Origin: Acanthosepion pharaonis
Lineage: Eukaryota > Mollusca > Cephalopoda > Sepiida > Sepiidae
Direction: 5' to 3'
DNA: 64,000 nt
Assembly (NCBI GenBank): GCA_903632075.3
Contig: CAHIKZ030002638.1
Location: 62,001-126,000, forward strand
Below the pieces are notes generated by a model, which saw nothing but the letters and a program-made list of their open reading frames with translations, was not told the DNA's origin and made no database searches. How positions within the stretch are numbered: position 1 is the stretch's first letter; each line of letters begins with the position of its first letter. A program made the translations under genes and the position numbers. Of this stretch, positions 22,065 through 32,500 are shown in pieces.

Positions 22065-22450
22065 CTTATATGCCGTGTCCCTTCAGGACGTTGCCAATCA
22101 TGGCTATCCACACTTTCTTATCATTTGCAGCTCTTAATAAATTGTGTCTTTCGGCTACCTCTCCACAACCTATGTTGTGCGTCGTTTTCTTCTATCCCAT
22201 TTGCCTTCAGTCTGTGATGTGAGTATCAATTTTTCCAAGCCCTCTTTCCTCATTATGTGCCCTAGAAACTTATATTTTCGTACATAATATTAAGTATAAG
22301 TGCCCTTTTTGTTTCCATTTTCTCAAAAACTTCGTCGTTGCTCACATGTTCGGTCCATGGTATTCTCAAACAAAATTCTGTAGAAACAAATTTTGTTAAT
22401 CCCAACTCTCTTCTTCATGTTCCATCCATGGTATGATCGATTTTAAGTAT
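22065..22450 (-). pseudogene. LINE reverse transcriptase C-terminal remnant, minus strand
   Basis: The minus strand reads RIPWTEHVSNDEVFEKME, then after a frameshift KFLGHIMRKEGLEKLILTS, QTEGKWDRRKRRTT, and at the end AMIGNVLKGHG. This is the same C-terminal LINE domain as at 17.8-18.36 kb, with a somewhat better kept WTEHVSN and GHIMRKEGLE. It is 5'-truncated and frameshifted, so non-functional. Confidence 0.8.
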
Positions 22451-22800
22451 AAGTTTCTTTTTTGTTTTCATTTTTCTTTTTTTGTCATTGCTCACATGTT
22501 TGGTCTATAGTATATCCTCATGTATCCTTAATGTAGATAATGTGGGATTAAAAGTCATAAGTTTCTACTTCATCTTTGAGGAGTACAGCATTCATAATTC
22601 TCTCTCTCAATTTATATTAATATATCTCAGTCCCTTTTCTTTCATTCTTTTCATTTTTATTCCGTTTAACAAAATTTAAAATAAATCCTCTCTCTCTCAA
22701 AAAGTTCTCATGTTTAGTTCTCTCTCTCTGTCACTCTCATTCTCCTATTTCTCTCTCTCTCTCTCTCTCTCTGATTTTTTCCTTTGATTAATTTTATGTT
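22451..22800. other. Low-complexity intergenic DNA
   Basis: T-rich sequence with (CT)n patches at about 22685-22700 and 22752-22772. No gene seen. Confidence 0.55.
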
Positions 22801-23060
22801 TATAATCATATCAACCCAAACAAGGCGATAATGCCACTAAGAATCAAAGTAAGTTATTGGGTGTATTGAAAGGGAGTTAGAAGGTTTTAGTGAAGAGAAA
22901 AGAAGCCAGAAGATGGCGATTGAGTTTGCATTTAAATTTTTGAAGATTGGAATGACAGAGAAGCATGAAATTCGGAAGTGAGTTCCACAGGTGAGAAGTG
23001 CAAAAAAGAACCTCTTGGAATACAATTTAAGGTTACATCTAATAATTAAACTATCTCTCA
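22801..23060. mobile_element. Dispersed short repeat, family E
   Basis: It carries ACAAGGCGATAATGCCACTA, a variant of ACAAGACAATAAAGCCACTA, followed by an AG-rich part and a GATGGCGATTGAGTTTGCAT segment. Related copies lie at 40.79 and 42.84 kb (GATAACGATTGACATTGCAT there). Probably a decayed SINE or MITE; ends are undefined. Confidence 0.5.
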
Positions 23061-23079
23061 TAATTTCTCATTTTAATTC

Positions 23080-23106
23080 TATCTCTCTCTCTCTCTCTCT
23101 CTATCT
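23080..23106. repeat. (CT)n microsatellite
   Basis: About 11 CT units at the 5' edge of the following LINE remnant. Confidence 0.85.
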
Positions 23107-24128
23107 AGGCTATATTCTGGGTCCTACACTAAAGTTTCTGATAGAATCAATGATCTTCCTGATACCAAAAAGTGAAAATCAATAGGCATCTACGCAGACG
23201 ACACTACTATTTACTCCTGCCTCACTAGTAAATCCAACATTTAAAAAAAACTAACCTGGTGACTCTTAAAAAACCTCTCCAATCTTTTGTTAACTGTGGC
23301 AGGAAATGGCTTGTAAACTTTAATTCCTCCAAAACGGAACTGTTCTCATTTACCCACCATATAGAACCCTCCTTGTCTCCTATCAGCATGGCTGATACCC
23401 AACTCTACGAGAACGTCTCTCGGCGCCATCTTGGCCTCACGTTTTCCATCGACCTGTGATGGAAAAACTATATTGAATCAATAGCTTCATCTACCGCAAA
23501 GAAAGTTGGTTCTCTGTGTTGCGCCAGAAGGTTTTTTCTTCAAATCTACAAATCTACCATTCCTCCTTGCATTGAATACTGTTGCCATAATTGTCTAGTA
23601 CCCCCGCTGTTCATCTCGAGATCCTCGACAAAAATCCAGAGATGGATATGCAATATGACAGGTCCTGGATCTGGCATCTCTTCTACAATCATTTTCTCAC
23701 ATGATGTGGCTTCCCTCTGTCTTTTCTACAAATATTCTCATATGGCAACTGCTCTAACTCTCGACTTTCACTGGTACCCCAACTACATGAATTTAAGCAT
23801 GCTTCAAGGTTGGCACATCGATCCCACCCTTTCATTGTCGAAACAGTTAAATTTAACCGCCTTTTCTACTCAAAGAGCTTCTTCTCCTGCACTTCCCGAC
23901 AGTGGAACTCCCTTCCTTTTACTCGCTTCCCTGATAGCTATAATCTTCAAATATTCAAATGTAATTTCTATCGACATCTTCTGACGCCTTGATTTTGAAC
24001 CGCGTCCTTCTCTTTATCCTTTTCCTTAAACACCCTCTTTACTCTCTTGTTCCACTTTCTGTAACCCCTTGCGTGCTAGTGGCACTTCCTGCCTTGCTTT
24101 GGGGTGAAATGCTTAAAAAATAAATAAT
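23107..24128 (+). pseudogene. Jockey/CR1-type LINE reverse transcriptase, 5'-truncated, with 3' end
   Basis: It opens with the ILGPTL motif, then IYADDTTIYSCL with the catalytic YADD at 23191-23202. Next come WLVNFNSSKTELFSFTHH, the HLGLTFSIDL region, KKVGSLCCARRFF, IYKSTIPPCIEYCCHN and the C-terminal RQWNSLPF segment. The reading frame shifts several times and has stop codons. The element ends in a short 3' tail with AATAAATAA followed by (TA)n, so the 3' terminus is probably preserved near 24128. It is the clearest reverse transcriptase core in the window. Its IYKSTI..C.EYCCH segment is the one amplified in tandem at 30.1-31.2 and 43.3-45.3 kb. Confidence 0.88.
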
Positions 24129-24152
24129 ATATATATATATATATATATATTT
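24128..24152. repeat. (TA)n tail microsatellite
   Basis: About 12 TA units directly after the LINE 3' end. Confidence 0.9.
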
Positions 24153-24643
24153 AGCATTCCTACGAACGATATATTTATAGTATATTTCCCATTTTACTTT
24201 GTTTTTTAAAGTAGTTTAAATACTGCATGTTGGTTTGCAGTTAAAGAATCAAATATCCAGCTTTATTTAAAAATTAAAACCTTTGATTAACGGGCAGAGA
24301 GGAACCCAAAACTTTGTCGAAGGACAGAATCTCGAAATCATTTTTTGAAAATATTTTATTGTTTTGGGTTCAAATATTTAAACAAATTTTTATAAAAAAA
24401 CGGGGCTAATGATAATTTTATCATTTTAAAAGAATATATATTTTTATTTGACCGCAAGAAAAGTAAATATCCTGCAGTTAGATCAAAAATGGAATTATAA
24501 TTTTTGGTAATGTTTTCTTCCAGTTTTTAAATGACGAAAACTCAATCATTAGTTGCTGACAAATTTATATGTGTTGTTCCTGTCCTACTTTATTATTTTC
24601 AGTTACAATCAAATTTTGATTTGAACTATTTCCATAATTCCCT

Positions 24644-24704
<61 letters not shown>

Positions 24705-25100
24705 TATCGAAAATATTTCTTAAAAATGTATATATCTAAAAATCTGTATATTTCTGTTAAACAAACCTCAATTTTATATAAAAATATATATTTTGTTGTC
24801 TCTAAGGTTTATATCTATATATGGTTATTTCAATTATTTTATAAGAAATAAAAAAAGATTCCCAAATTAAACATTTTTTTTTAAAAGAAAATATTTTCAA
24901 ACTAAAATATTTGAAATATATATATATATATATAAATCTTATAAGTTAAATTTTTCAAAAATTTCTTTTTGTGATTTCATTTTTATTCAATGATTTCTAA
25001 TACCTTCTATACAAGTACACATTTTTTGCTTAAAAATGTCAATTTCTGTACATTTAGATATTCTATTTTTTTCATTCTATTTCTTCGCATCATGATTCTC
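24153..25100. other. AT-rich intergenic DNA, no gene seen
   Basis: Strongly AT-rich, with a (TA)n run of about 27 units at 24648-24702 and a shorter one near 24918-24933. Nothing recognised. Confidence 0.6.
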
Positions 25101-25107
25101 TTAAAAC

Positions 25108-25203
25108 ATCACACACACATGCGCAAGCGCACACACACATACGCATACACACACACAGACAGACACACACACAGACAGACACACACACAGACACACACAC
25201 ACT
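25108..25203. repeat. (CA)n/(CAGA)n microsatellite
   Basis: Interrupted CA repeat with CAGACAGA inserts. The His-Thr-rich open frame across it is an artefact. Confidence 0.95.
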
Positions 25204-26254
25204 TTCAACCACACATGATCAGGTGTTTTCATTTATGTTAGCCACAACCAAATTATTGTTTGTGTTTTTTTTCTGCAGAAATCATTTTTGTCTTTTTTAT
25301 TCATTACAAATGCTTACAATGTCGACATTTACATACCTCACCATCATAATTATCATTACATTATTATTATTATTATATATTATTATTATTATTAATTAAA
25401 ATCAAAAAAATTATTATTTGTATATTTTTATAATTTTTATCGTTAAATAGTGGTGGTTTTATGGTAGTAATCATTACGCTGAGGACATTTTTTTTTTTTA
25501 TATATCGATATACATTTAGGATGATAGTTCTACAACGTCAATTTAGTAAAAATTTATGATCAAAACGACAATTCAAATCCGTTGTTAATTTCAAATGTAT
25601 AATTAAAAAAATTTTATATTTATAATCCCAATAAATTACTAATCTCCATTAATATAAAGATTTTAAAAATATATCTATGCATTTCTGATGAATAAATCTT
25701 ATTATATCTAAAGTGATCTCATTAGCATTAATTATATTTTGGGGCTGACGTTTCATCTTGACATGAATTGGAAAGATTTATATTGAATATAAAAAATTGC
25801 TATAATTTCAAATGCTAAAAATATTTCATTATATTAAATAAAAATTTTTCCAGAATCTACACTTTTGCATTTTAATTGATTTAATGAATATTTATTTTTT
25901 TTTTTTTTTTTCACGATACAAGTCATTTTTACATCCATTTTTTTGTTGGAATGACAGGGTGTAATCGATTTCTATCTTTTCAGATTAGGTCATTTGCAGT
26001 GGAATGCAGTGACAAGAATCTATTTTAGGTGTGTATGATGAAATTTGTTGGCCTTGAAAAATATTGCATCATCCATTTGGTCGCATCCGATTTTTCACGC
26101 CCAGAAAATATAATATAATTCGACTGTTGATTAGTTAAAAACAGCCATTGTCGAAAAAAATACATTACTCCAAGGAAACGTTGAAAAATATAATTTGCTC
26201 ATTCAAAACACACTGGCAATTTTTTTAATAAGTGAGCAAATCAATTTACCATAG
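25204..26254. other. AT-rich intergenic DNA, no gene seen
   Basis: Contains (ATT)n at about 25360-25395 and T runs at 25490 and 25890. The portion 25950-26110 has higher complexity (ATGACAGGGTGTAATCGATT and following) and may be a decayed repeat. Confidence 0.5.
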
Positions 26255-26365
26255 ATGGCTTGGAATTCTCCTGATTTAAAAGAAGTCGAGAATCTAATGG
26301 TCAAATCTGCAATGGAACGACTTCGTGGAATAGACATACGAATTACTAATAGGTGCATTGGTTGA
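26255..26365 (+). pseudogene. Possible DDE transposase tail remnant
   Basis: A 36-codon frame from ATG to TGA contains WNSPDLKEVENLM. This resembles the W..SPDLNPIENLW signature around the last acidic catalytic residue of Tc1/mariner transposases. The preceding 25 residues normal for the family are absent, and the surroundings are AT-rich with no terminal repeats seen. A chance match is possible, because only about 9 informative residues agree. Confidence 0.3.
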
Positions 26366-27685
26366 TGTTTCATTAGAAAAATACGAAAAAAAAAATTAAA
26401 TTATAACGATAGAAAATTATTTTGTTTTGATTCAATTAATTTGCACAAGTGTATATTTTGAATATCTATAAGGAACAATACAATTCGTCCATGCTAGAAA
26501 AATATTACTGTCACATAAATTTCTGGTATTCCTGCTTTTTATCTTGATAATCGCTTCTACTATCCTGATTATATTCTTTTTATCTTTTTCCCGTCCTGGG
26601 TAAGACGATAAACTACATCCAATTCAATGACTCTGATACGGAGGTTTTGATTTTTGTGTGAAGTGTGAACTTTCAAATTTTGGTGAAAAAGGTATTTTTT
26701 ATATGTTGTTAAATAGCACCAATAAAGGGTCCCTTATGGGAAAATATATTCAATTTCAAAAAAAAAGGGATCAAAACACTAAGTTTAAAAATAGGTTTTA
26801 ATAGGTTTTCTAAAAAAAATATTATTTTAAAATACATTTTTGAATATATATATATCGGAAATTTAAAATAAAAAAAAAAACCATTAAAAATTGAAAACTT
26901 GTTTTTTTGGTTTCAGTATTATTAATCAAATTTGTTTTTTTAAGAATCAAAAAGCTTATAAAAATATATTTTATTAAAAAAGGTGATAATTCATATTGTT
27001 TAAAATAGGTTTTCTTAAAAATCCATTTTAAAAAAAAAATATAAATAGCAATTTTTTTTTAAAAAATTAATGGAGAAAATTTATTATTTCGAAAGAGGAA
27101 AATATGAAAAACCCAATACAAAGAAATTTTTGTTTGCTTCAAAAAATATTTATTTTAAATCATTTAATTTTCCTAGATTTTTTAAATTTAAATAAATCTT
27201 TTTAAAATATCAGTCAATAAAATGATTTGAAACCTTGCATTATATAAACAGATTTTTTTAATTTGTATATCAGATAAATATATATGATATATATTTATAA
27301 TAATATATATGACTCATAATCACATTTTTTTATAAAAATTATATTTACGACAAAATAATCACTGAATTTGATCCTTCAAAACTTACATACCATTTCTAAA
27401 TATGGGAAATGATAAATTTTTGAGAATGATTTTTTTTTGAAATTTATAAAAAAATTTTTAAATAAAAAAAAATAAAATTCACAAAATAAGTAGCATTGTT
27501 AAAAGATTCAAAAAGCGAATATTCCATTTACCTTTCATTTTTACAATGATATTAACTCTTGTTACAAAATGTTCGAGAGGCACTTAAAGGTAGAGAATTG
27601 AGACAGAGCAATGGATAGAGTTCAGTGGGGATACCAAAATAAAGATAATAATTATTAGAAATTATGATTCAGTTATTTTTTTCAG
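26366..27685. other. AT-rich intergenic DNA, one family C fragment
   Basis: No gene seen. At about 26588-26625 the sequence CGTCCTGGGTAAGACGATAA plus ACTACATCCAA is the reverse complement of the family C core. The rest is A or T runs. Confidence 0.55.
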
Positions 27686-28095
27686 AAAAAGTTTAGAGGT
27701 TTGTTCCTTGTTTTAAAGTTTATTGGATTGTTGTTTAAGGTTCCATCTTAAAAAAAAATTTTAATTTATATTTTTCTAACGTTTCCGTTTAAAGAGAAAA
27801 ATTTTTTTTTAGGAAAAGTTTTTGAATTCAATATGAGAAATAGATTGACTATCGCCAGGTCTCATAATTCCTCCCCAATAAAAATAGAGTAGAGGTTTAT
27901 TTGTTTTCTTGTTCAGGATTTTTTTGGTTCCTTGAAAAAAGTCTCAGAAATTTCAAAAAAAAATTTCTTAACGTCTCTTTTAAGTGTCTTTTGAACAGGA
28001 GTAGAGGTTTATCACTTTTTTCAATTGTTAAAGGATTGGGTTTGTTTGTTCTTAAACAAAAGAAATTCTATACTTCTAACGTCTCTGCCTGAACA
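27686..28095 (+). repeat. Three degenerate direct repeats of about 100 bp
   Basis: GTTTAGAGGTTTGTTCCTTG near 27689, AGTAGAGGTTTATTTGTTTT near 27890 and AGTAGAGGTTTATCACTTTT near 28000 each start a segment ending in a variant of CTAACGT(T/C)TC. Spacing is irregular. Origin unknown. Confidence 0.5.
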
Positions 28096-28139
28096 CTAAA
28101 ATTTTATTTATTAGAAAAACTAGAACATCCATTTGGTGA

Positions 28140-28140
28140 T

Positions 28141-28186
<46 letters not shown>

Positions 28187-28198
28187 GAATAGGATTTG

Positions 28199-28260
<62 letters not shown>
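28140..28260. repeat. (TAGA)n microsatellite
   Basis: About 28 tetranucleotide units in two blocks, broken by AGGAATAGGATTTGAG. It ends exactly where the LTR-like segment begins. The minus-strand frame is an Ile-Tyr-Leu-Ser repeat artefact. Confidence 0.97.
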
Positions 28261-28905
28261 TGTTATGGGACCTTACCCATAATAACATAATGGACTATTC
28301 CATACGTAATAAATACTGCGCCTCAAGAGGAAGCAGGGAGTTCAGTCTAAAGTCGGGCGACCGGCTGACCGGCTGATCGGTTGAACTCTCTGCCTTCGGG
28401 CGGGGAGGAACCCGAACGAGGCTACGCCGAAGGGCGGAGTCTCTTTCGGGGAGGTAAACCGACCCTGAACCCGTTTATACGGGTTCAAAGGGCATATTTT
28501 GGGGCCGAGCCCACGGGCTCGGAGATCCCACGTTAAACCGGCCTTGTGCCACATGATGCCCTCGTGGGGGGGGTGAGTAAAATGTTCAGTTCTGAAGTCT
28601 GAGTGAGGTCCGTCAGAAGAAGGTCAGTCAGAGCGAGCGAGTCAGTCAGTCGAGTCAGACGCAGTCCGAAACAGAGTCGCGTTCAGACAATTACTAAAGA
28701 GGCAGTCCGAAACACTTTCTACGTCTCTGTATACAATTACTATTAAACCTGATTCCATATCCGTATTAACACTTTTTATTCTCTGTATATATTCCTGTTT
28801 GTAATATAGATGATGTTATTCCATATCCGTGTTCGAGTTCTTCTGTTTATTGGTTCTACCTGTCATTCTAAAACTTTTTCATTCAAGGAACCGCCCAGTG
28901 ACACA
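28261..28905 (+). mobile_element. Candidate solo LTR or LTR-like segment
   Basis: The segment starts TGTTATGGGACCTTACCCAT and has an imperfect end in CAGTGACACA, so it is bounded by TG and CA like an LTR of about 645 bp. It contains a GC-rich, hairpin-rich module (28344-28568) that is also the insert in the U2 pseudogene near 11 kb. It is followed by ATTTAGTGGCCTCGCCGGGA, which could be a decayed primer-binding site, but I cannot match it to a tRNA. No second LTR, gag or pol is visible. The segment abuts the microsatellite, so no target duplication can be read. Confidence 0.4.
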
Positions 28906-29284
28906 CTTTTTAAAATTTAGTGGCCTCGCCGGGAAGGGGGCTTTAATTTAATGCCTCTGGCAACAAAACACCGTTTCGGCTTCCTTAAACATGTCGTTCG
29001 TGTCATCTTCATTCAATTTTTTTTTTTTTTTTTTTTGCTATTAGTTATGAATACTGAGGCCAAGTAGAACAGGGTTAACGATGATGCTAATTTGCTCTTT
29101 TATTTTTATGTTCGTGCATTTTAGCGGAATATTAATTTAATACGTTTGCTTACAGAGCCCCGTTTCGGCTACTTACATACAGACCTACAATATCAAACTT
29201 TTATTAGGTTGACTTATAGCTCTCCACAATTTGTATTTGGTTGATTCATAAATAATTTCCGATAATATTTTAAGAACCCAGATG
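28906..29284. other. Segment after the LTR-like sequence
   Basis: Two related phrases, TTTAATTTAATGCCTCTGGC with CACCGTTTCGGCTTCCTT and TTAATTTAATACGTTTGCTT with CCCGTTTCGGCTACTTAC, lie about 190 bp apart, so there is a diverged direct duplication. A T run lies at 29020-29035. No gene recognised. Confidence 0.45.
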
Positions 29285-30165
29285 AACCCGGATGAACCGG
29301 AATGAACCGCCCGACCCTTGCAACTATCGGCGTATTAGCCTTCTACTTCAGATTGGCAAATTACTCGAGGACCTAATCAATGCTGAATTAGTTAAGCATC
29401 TCATATCGCAGGGTCTTCTTTCAGACAAGCAATATTGCTTTCGTTTCTCTTGGTCAACTGCTGATATATTGACGATCATGGCGGAAAGTCTACTAAGCTA
29501 TAAATAAAAATGGTGGAGCTGAGGCTGTAGTTTTGGACATCACGACAACGTTCGACAGGGTTTGGCGAATATGTCTCCTTCACAAGTTGAAAAGTTACGG
29601 TGTCTACCGACGAATTTTTTTTTTTTAACTGATCCAGTCTTTCTTATCAAATCGTGAAATGAAAGTTATCCTGAACGACAACTGTTCTAGATCCCTTTGT
29701 ACTAATGCAGATGTCCCCAGGTCTTTATCATTAGTCCGACTTTGTTTTTTGTTTTTTTAAATTTTCATTAACGACATTCCCGATGGCTTCAGCTCTTCAC
29801 TTCGTATCTTTGATAACAACTAACTTGATAGTAAGTCTGATCAATTCGATAAGGTCAAATTAGCGACTGAACGATCTTCAGTCTCTTGTTAACTGGGGCA
29901 AAGAATGGATCGTTAATTTGAACACCACTAAAACGAAACTGCTCTCTATTAATCATCTGAGAGACCTAATGGGTGATGCTAATCTCCATGAGAGTGATTT
30001 GTTGTGCCCTCTCGGGCTAATATTCTCGGCCGGCATCTTGAAGTCATTGCTAGGTCAGCTGCTAAGAAAGTTGGTTCACTGTGTCGGGCAAGACAATTTT
30101 TCTCTCCAGAATCTATCTTGCACATTTATAAGTCTACCATTCGTCCATGCTTAGAATATTGCTGC
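29285..30165 (+). pseudogene. Jockey/CR1-type LINE reverse transcriptase remnant
   Basis: It starts with CNYRRISLLLQIGKLLEDLI, then LLSDKQYCFR..WSTAD, then motif A as AVVLDITTTFDRVW near 29525-29566. FINDIPDG lies near 29764; the YADD region is degraded (LRIFDNN). NWGKEWIVNLNTTKTKLLS and AKKVGSLCRARQ follow in shifted frames. Several stop codons and frameshifts are present. The remnant leads directly into the tandem array of its own IYKSTIRPCLEYCCH segment. Confidence 0.85.
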
Positions 30166-31180
30166 CACATATGACTTGGTGCTTCTGCTATATATTTAGA
30201 GATTCTTGATAAAATCCAAAGAAGAATCTATCTTACACATTTATAAGTCTACCATTCGTCCATGCTTAGAATATTGCTGCCACATATGGTCTGGTGCATT
30301 TCTATATATTTAGAGATTCTTGATAAAATCCAAAGAAGAATCTATATAGATACACATTTATAAGTCTACCATTCGTCCATGCTTAGAATATTGCTGCCAC
30401 ATATGGTCTGGTGCTCCTTTATATATTTATTCATTCTTGATAAAATCCAAAGAAGAATATCTACACATTTATAAGTTATAGATCTGTCCATTCTTAGAAT
30501 ATTGCTGCCACAAATTCTTAGAATTCTTGCTATATATTAAGAGTTTTTGATAACTCCAAAACAAAGAATAAATTAAATTTATATTCTACCATTCTGTCCA
30601 ATAAAAGAAATCCACATATGGTCTTACAAAAATTTATATTTTTCCATTCTTGTAAAATCCAAAGAAGAATTCTTAGAATATTTGCTGTTAACCACATATT
30701 AGAATTATTTCCACATAATATTTCTGTTATATATTTAGAGATTCTTGATAAAATCCAAAGAAGAATCTATCTTACACATTTATAAGTCTACCATTCGTCC
30801 ATGCTTAGAATATTGCTGCCACATATGGTTTAGTGCTTCTGCTATATATTTAGAGATTCTTGATAAAATCCAAAGAAGAATGTATATCTTATACATCAAT
30901 ATAAGTCTACCATTTTAAATGCTTAGAATATGCCACATATGACTTGGTAATTCGTATATTTAGAAATTCTTGATTAAATCCAAAGAATATTGCTTATACA
31001 TTTATGTCTACCACATAGAATATTAAAAAACATTGTGATTCTTCTATATATTTAGAGAGAATAAAATCAAAGAAGAAAAATAACAACCAAGTCTTATAAG
31101 GTATCTTAGAATATTGAAACATATGGTTTGGTGCTTGTATATATATTTACCTGATTAAAAATTTATAAAGAAGAATCTAT

Positions 31181-31185
<5 letters not shown>
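30100..31185 (+). repeat. Tandem array of a LINE reverse transcriptase segment, plus strand
   Basis: Eight to ten units of about 116 bp. Each intact unit encodes roughly LHIYKSTIRPCLEYCCHIWS, then GASAIYLEILDKIQRR. The repeated nucleotide phrases are TTATAAGTCTACCATTCGTC, GAATATTGCTGCCACATATG and TTGATAAAATCCAAAGAAGA. Unit junctions fall at an AGAATCTAT shared by the upstream and downstream LINE sequence. Units from about 30480 on are badly scrambled with small indels, which may be decay or consensus error. Confidence 0.85.
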
Positions 31186-31244
<59 letters not shown>

Positions 31245-31245
31245 A
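31184..31245. repeat. (TA)n microsatellite
   Basis: About 28 TA units terminating the array. Confidence 0.95.
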
Positions 31246-31249
31246 TAAA

Positions 31250-31375
31250 CAAAGTGAATATAAAAAGTTAGAGGCGACTGTCTTAAAGAAATGCTAGGTA
31301 GCCTGACAATTGCGTCTAGAATGAAACAGACTGTCGCCTCTGAGTGTTGACTTAAATGTTCACTTTTATATTTAC
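31250..31375. mobile_element. Small inverted-repeat (MITE-like) unit
   Basis: GTGAATATAAAAAGTTAGAG and GCGACTGTCT on the left face AGACTGTCGCCTCT and GTTCACTTTTATATTTA on the right, giving imperfect arms of about 35 nt over 120 bp. It could be a MITE or a hairpin relic; TA repeats at the left prevent reading a target duplication. Confidence 0.5.
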
Positions 31376-31435
31376 ACACGCTCTATCTCTGATATTGAGC
31401 ACTTTATCCCATAAATATAGCACACCTTATGACTA

Positions 31436-31467
31436 TCTCTCTGTCTCTCTCTCTGTCTCTCTCTCTG

Positions 31468-31545
<78 letters not shown>

Positions 31546-31546
31546 C
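31436..31546. repeat. (CTCTGT)n, (TA)n and (TAGA)n cluster
   Basis: Three adjoining microsatellites. The TAGA part resembles that at 28.2 kb. Confidence 0.9.
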
Positions 31547-31645
31547 CGGGTGTAACAGCAAAATTGTCCAGTTGTTAGATTAAGCTTTAACTTGTTGTAT
31601 CTTAGAATTGATTATAGATATCTTCTTACTGGAATTCTCTAAGTT
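31545..31645 (-). mobile_element. Dispersed short repeat, family F, minus strand
   Basis: GTGTAACAGCAAAATTGTCC, TTGTTAGATTAAGCTT, GTATCTTAGAA and AGATATCTTCTTACTGGAAT form the reverse complement of 16890-17020. Confidence 0.7.
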
Positions 31646-31956
31646 TTTTTTTAATAAAAATATTGGTTTCTACTTTGAACAATAACAATGTATGTTGATC
31701 TGAGTTGAAATGATGATTCCTTTTGATGTTGTGACCTCCTGATCCAATTTTCCTCTCTACTGTTACTTCTTTTTTAAAATTATTCACCGTTCTCTCGATG
31801 CCTCTTGAATGGACTTTGTAAATGGAATCCGGGGAATTAAAATTTTATAAATTTAAACCGGATAGTCAGTCATGAATGCTGAATGTTTTCTTATAAGAAA
31901 AGTAAGCAACCCACACAGGAGAAGGTATTTTGAAGTTTGTAAGTTATTATTTCTCT

Positions 31957-32011
<55 letters not shown>

Positions 32012-32046
32012 CAGTTATATGAAGTGATTTTGGAGTTTATTATGTA
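31646..32046. other. Intergenic, no gene seen
   Basis: AT-rich, with (TA)n of about 22 units at 31966-32010. Nothing recognised. Confidence 0.5.
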
Positions 32047-32120
32047 TTAATTTTTGGTCTGTAATACATTGAGTTCTTATCCATAAAAAGAGCTCAATGT
32101 ATTACAGAGCAAAAATTAAT
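32047..32120. repeat. Near-perfect hairpin, arms about 27 nt
   Basis: ATTAATTTTTG, TCTGTAATACATTGAG and their exact reverse complements CTCAATGTATTACAGA and CAAAAATTAAT surround a loop of about 16 nt. Only single mismatches separate the arm halves. Function unknown; possibly the end of a foldback element. Confidence 0.8.
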
Positions 32121-32168
32121 CTGTCTATATTTCTGAGATGAGGTATTATGTACATTATTTACATTATG
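32118..32168 (-). repeat. Fragment of the 107/119 bp unit
   Basis: TCTGTCTATATTTCTGAGAT and GAGGTATTATGTACATTATT match the first half of the 107 bp unit. A similar piece precedes the Penelope-like tail at 52.98 kb, so the order (unit piece, Penelope tail, SINE) is conserved at two loci. Confidence 0.8.
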
Positions 32169-32500
32169 GAGAGAGAAGGGTGATCACCGCTCCCTGTGGG
32201 ATCATGTTGAGATCAAAGACAGGGAACACCATTGGAAAATTCGTAAACTTATGGAATCAGCACATATGCTAAGCCACAAAAATCTCCTGAGCCGACCAAG
32301 CATAGAAATAAATACAATATGGGAACCAGTAATAAGGAGTGCCAGAGAAAAGCAATGATAACAACAAAGTTGCAATATGAGTTGTGGTAAAAAAAAAACA
32401 TGCAATGATAACAGTAAAAATTACAATATGAGCACTGGTAAAAATGGTACCTGAAGACATTAGGTTTATAATACCCAGAAATTCGTGCCCAGATGTCCTC
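32169..32500 (+). pseudogene. Penelope-like element 3' end: GIY-YIG domain tail
   Basis: The plus strand encodes DREHHWKIRKLMESAHMLSH, KNLLSRPSIEINTIWEPVIR and then a stop. The pattern (H.WKIRK..E...HML...NLLSRPS.E...WEP) fits the C-terminal end of a GIY-YIG endonuclease domain as found in Penelope-like retroelements. The reverse transcriptase and the catalytic GIY-YIG motif are missing because of 5' truncation. The untranslated tail holds degenerate GCAATGATAACA.CA repeats and ends at ATGTCCTC, where SINE-1 starts. A diverged copy is at 53.07 kb. Confidence 0.6.

Noticed and set aside
28076..28288. Ile-Tyr-Leu-Ser repeat protein
   Set aside because: Translation of (TAGA)n.
28261..28905. Complete LTR retrotransposon
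   Set aside because: Only one LTR-like copy is present, with no gag, pol or second LTR; kept only as a candidate solo LTR.
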